NCBI GenBank assembly: GCA_937906795.1
Contig: CALCUQ010000436.1
Span: forward strand, 1 to 9,609
Direction of reading: 5' to 3'
DNA from: an uncultured Bacteroidales bacterium
GTDB taxonomy: Bacteria > Bacteroidota > Bacteroidia > Bacteroidales > UBA932
DNA length: 9,609 nucleotides
Under the pieces are notes generated by a model that worked only from the letters and a program-made list of their open reading frames with translations, was not told where the DNA came from and did not search any database. Positions 8,372-9,609 of the stretch are shown here, in pieces (within the stretch, counting starts at the first letter, position 1; every line of letters starts with the position of its first letter). The position numbers and the translations under genes were made by a program.

Positions 8372-8379
8372 CAAAATTA
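8372..8379 (-). promoter_or_regulatory. Putative Bacteroidota -7 element for the coaD operon
   Basis: On the minus strand this reads TAATTTTG, an exact match to the TAnnTTTG -7 consensus of Bacteroidota housekeeping promoters. It lies in the AT-rich 77-base divergent gap 8355-8431, 17 nt before the coaD ATG, giving a very short leader. No clear TTG -33 element is seen about 19 bases further upstream, so the call rests on one box. Confidence 0.5.
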
Positions 8380-8400
8380 GTTAAATTTTAATGTTTTTAC

Positions 8401-8408
8401 TACTTTCG
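8401..8408 (+). promoter_or_regulatory. Possible -7 element for the racemase-family gene
   Basis: TACTTTCG is one base away from TAnnTTTG and lies 23 nt before the ATG at 8432, at a sensible distance for a short leader. No convincing -33 TTG is visible. It would be divergent from the coaD promoter in the same gap. No Shine-Dalgarno sequence precedes the ATG, as is usual in Bacteroidota. Confidence 0.35.
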
Positions 8409-8431
8409 TACAGATTTATAAAACTACAATT

Positions 8432-9100
8432 ATGCATACAGATAAAACATTAGGTGTACTTGGCGGAATGGGGCCGGCTGCAACAGCTGATTTTCTTAGA
8501 GTTCTGGCAGAAAGAACCCCAGCAGGTACAGATCAGGAACATCCCAGAATGATTGTGTATTCACATACTGTTACTCCCGACAGAACCACATTCTTGCTTG
8601 GCAAGGGACCAGATCCAACAGAATACATTAAAGATGGTTTGAAAACTTTGATTGGATGGGGCGCAGATATGCTTTGCGTTACCTGCAATACCGCACATCA
8701 TTTTATAGATGGGTTCAGAGATGAGATTGACAGACCAATTGTACATATAATTGACGAAACCATCCTAAAATCCCAACAGGTTTGTCCTAATGGGGCATGG
8801 CTTACTGCAACATTGGGGACAATGAGAACCGGACTCTACCAAAGACATGCCCAGAGCAGCGGATATACTTTCCGCATTCCAGACCCTGACATGCAGGTTG
8901 AGATTCACGATGTTACAGATATGGTTAAAGCTGGTATTATTGATCCAACCAAAGTTGTACGTACGGCTTTGCAAGATGCCGCATCTGTTGGTGGCTTGCT
9001 GATAACAACTGAAGCTATGGTTACGGAGGCTCCTCAAAAAGAATGTCATTGTGGCGGAGCAGCAGCTCCTGCCGGAATGCCGGGAGGAATGGGCTTCTAG
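8432..9100 (+). CDS. Chimeric frame: Asp/Glu racemase N-part joined to GroEL C-terminus
   Basis: The 222-residue frame has two unrelated parts. Residues 1 to about 165 are an aspartate/glutamate racemase-family protein, a PLP-independent amino-acid racemase. Landmarks are GVLGGMGPAAT at 8-18, PDRT at 49-52, the first catalytic cysteine C85 in VTCNTAHHF, and TATLGTMRTGLYQRH at 125-139. These enzymes are normally about 230-240 residues and need a second cysteine in a GCTE motif near the C-terminus, which is absent here. From about D163 the sequence is instead the end of chaperonin GroEL (DMVKAGIIDPTKVVR, DAASVGGLLITTEAMV, PAGMPGGMGF). The frame is uninterrupted across the join. As it stands the product lacks half the racemase active site, and the GroEL piece lacks the chaperonin body, so neither activity is expected. 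It is either a joining artefact or a real fusion. The ATG is chosen because GVLGGMGP follows it at the family's usual distance. Confidence 0.85.
   Translation: MHTDKTLGVLGGMGPAATADFLRVLAERTPAGTDQEHPRMIVYSHTVTPDRTTFLLGKGPDPTEYIKDGLKTLIGWGADMLCVTCNTAHHFIDGFRDEIDRPIVHIIDETILKSQQVCPNGAWLTATLGTMRTGLYQRHAQSSGYTFRIPDPDMQVEIHDVTDMVKAGIIDPTKVVRTALQDAASVGGLLITTEAMVTEAPQKECHCGGAAAPAGMPGGMGF
8918..9100 (+). pseudogene. groEL: 3' fragment of groEL (chaperonin C-terminus)
   Basis: Residues 163-222 of the chimeric frame align with roughly the last 60 residues of GroEL. The DPTKVVRTAL stretch corresponds to the E. coli region around D495, which contributes to nucleotide binding. GLLITTEAMVTE matches the helix and strand ending GLMITTECMVTD in E. 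coli, and the fragment closes with a Gly/Met tail. The wording (VVRTALQDAASV, LLITTEAMV) is closer, from memory, to proteobacterial, especially alphaproteobacterial, GroEL than to the VTRVALENAASIAG form usual in Bacteroidota. The tail carries an unusual ECHC group before the Gly-rich end. GC is about 50% over 8936-9100. The remaining ~480 codons of groEL are not in the window. Confidence 0.88.
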
Positions 9101-9114
9101 TTCATTATAAAATC

Positions 9115-9147
9115 AAGAGCCTTACTTTCAAAGTAAGGCTCTTTTTT
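9115..9147 (+). terminator. Intrinsic terminator after the groEL 3' end
   Basis: A perfect 13-bp inverted repeat (9115-9127 and 9131-9143) with a TCA loop contains the core GAGCCTTACTT and runs into six T residues at 9142-9147. It starts 14 nt after the TAG stop, as expected for the end of a groES-groEL transcript. Confidence 0.92.
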
Positions 9148-9192
9148 CTTGGAAAAAAATAAATATATCATATATTAAAATAAACAAATTAT

Positions 9193-9198
9193 AGGGAG
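9193..9198 (+). promoter_or_regulatory. Shine-Dalgarno site for the TM2 gene
   Basis: AGGGAG is followed by a 6-nt spacer and the ATG at 9205, a conventional SD arrangement. It supports this start. Such a clear site is unusual compared with lon, ung, coaD, the flavoprotein gene and the racemase gene in this window, none of which has one. Confidence 0.6.
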
Positions 9199-9204
9199 AA
9201 AATC

Positions 9205-9609
9205 ATGTTAGATGTAGAAAAACTAAAAGAAGCTGCACATAAACTCCATATGTCTGAAGAAGAGTTTATTGCTGAGAAAAAACGATTAGCCGCAAAAATT
9301 TTGCATCTGGATGATAAAGAAACTCCTCGGAATGGGATTATATATATTTTGTTGGCATTTTTCTTCGGAGCGATAGGTTTGCACAATTTTTATGCCGGAT
9401 ATTGGGGGAGAGGGCTTTCTCAACTTTGTTTGAGCCTGATAGCTCCGTGGTTTTTATATATTCCGTTGTTGTTTGTAAGTATTTGGGTGCTATTGGAACT
9501 CCTATTTGTAAATAAAGATCCTCACGGAAAAGCAATGAAAGGTAACCGTAGAATTATAAACCTTTTGCGTATCGCAACGATAGTTATTCTGACACTTGCA
9601 TTTTACAAT
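9205..9609 (+). CDS. TM2-domain membrane protein, 3' end beyond window
   Basis: An open frame of 135 codons runs off the right edge. Residues 1-40 are charged and helical, presumably cytoplasmic. A TM2 domain follows: a first membrane helix at about 44-60, the short turn GAIGLHNFYAGYWGRG (55-70) with the conserved G-x-H-x-FY-x-G pattern, and a second, long hydrophobic stretch at about 71-102. A basic loop (KAMKGNRR) precedes a third hydrophobic segment starting near 117. TM2 proteins are small integral membrane proteins of mostly unknown function, and the pattern is clear enough for the domain but not for a role. The start is supported by the AGGGAG site. The 55 bases between the terminator and that site are AT-rich and must hold its promoter, but no box is convincing. 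Confidence 0.85.
   Translation, partial: MLDVEKLKEAAHKLHMSEEEFIAEKKRLAAKILHLDDKETPRNGIIYILLAFFFGAIGLHNFYAGYWGRGLSQLCLSLIAPWFLYIPLLFVSIWVLLELLFVNKDPHGKAMKGNRRIINLLRIATIVILTLAFYN

Noticed and set aside
8355..8431. A riboswitch or operator between coaD and the racemase-family gene.
   Set aside because: The gap is only 77 bases, AT-rich, with no stable hairpin or conserved element visible; only promoter-like boxes could be supported.
8432..9100. An intact single-cysteine racemase with Thr at the second catalytic position (TTE in place of CTE at residues 192-194), mirror of the Thr/Cys pair of E. coli YgeA.
   Set aside because: The residues around this TTE (VVRTALQDAASVGG before it, AMVTE after it) match GroEL's GLxxTTE segment rather than a racemase strand, and a GroEL Gly/Met tail follows. 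The resemblance to GCTE is coincidental.

Overview
The bulk of this window (about 117 to 8930) reads as ordinary chromosome of a Bacteroidota organism, probably Bacteroidales. The evidence is moderate AT-richness, few Shine-Dalgarno sites, a TAnnTTTG-type -7 promoter element before coaD, and gene families typical of that phylum: a META-domain lipoprotein, a periplasmic TlpA-like protein with two thioredoxin folds, and a very long FAD/Fe-S/CCG oxidoreductase. Both ends appear to be joined to DNA that does not belong with this core, and this is the most notable feature of the window.

Left part, plus strand: the C-terminal end of an unrecognised protein (2-136, about 22% GC) runs into a Lon protease gene that lacks its first ~36 codons (E. 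coli numbering). Lon is followed by ung (2 nt gap) and a small META-domain lipoprotein gene (1 nt gap), in an operon-like block. The block ends in a hairpin terminator at 3457-3484, which is shared with the convergent operon.

Middle, minus strand: coaD (phosphopantetheine adenylyltransferase, CoA synthesis), a secreted double-thioredoxin protein, and a 955-residue D-2-hydroxyacid dehydrogenase-type flavoprotein form a tight operon read from 8354 down to 3483. Its likely promoter lies in the 77-base divergent gap 8355-8431.

Right part, plus strand: an open frame at 8432-9100 begins as an aspartate/glutamate racemase-family protein. From about residue 163 it becomes, in frame, the C-terminal end of the chaperonin GroEL, including a GGM-type tail. 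A strong terminator follows, then the start of a TM2-domain membrane protein that runs off the window.

At both joints a stretch of about 18-20 nt can be read as native sequence of either flanking gene. That is what end-to-end joining at a short shared sequence would give, either in the assembler or in the cell. The simplest reading is a three-part chimera: AT-rich unknown DNA, then the Bacteroidota core, then a groEL 3' end plus TM2 gene from another genome. A true gene fusion cannot be excluded from sequence alone. No RNA genes, insertion sequences or CRISPR arrays were seen, and no gene-free stretch exceeds about 105 bases.
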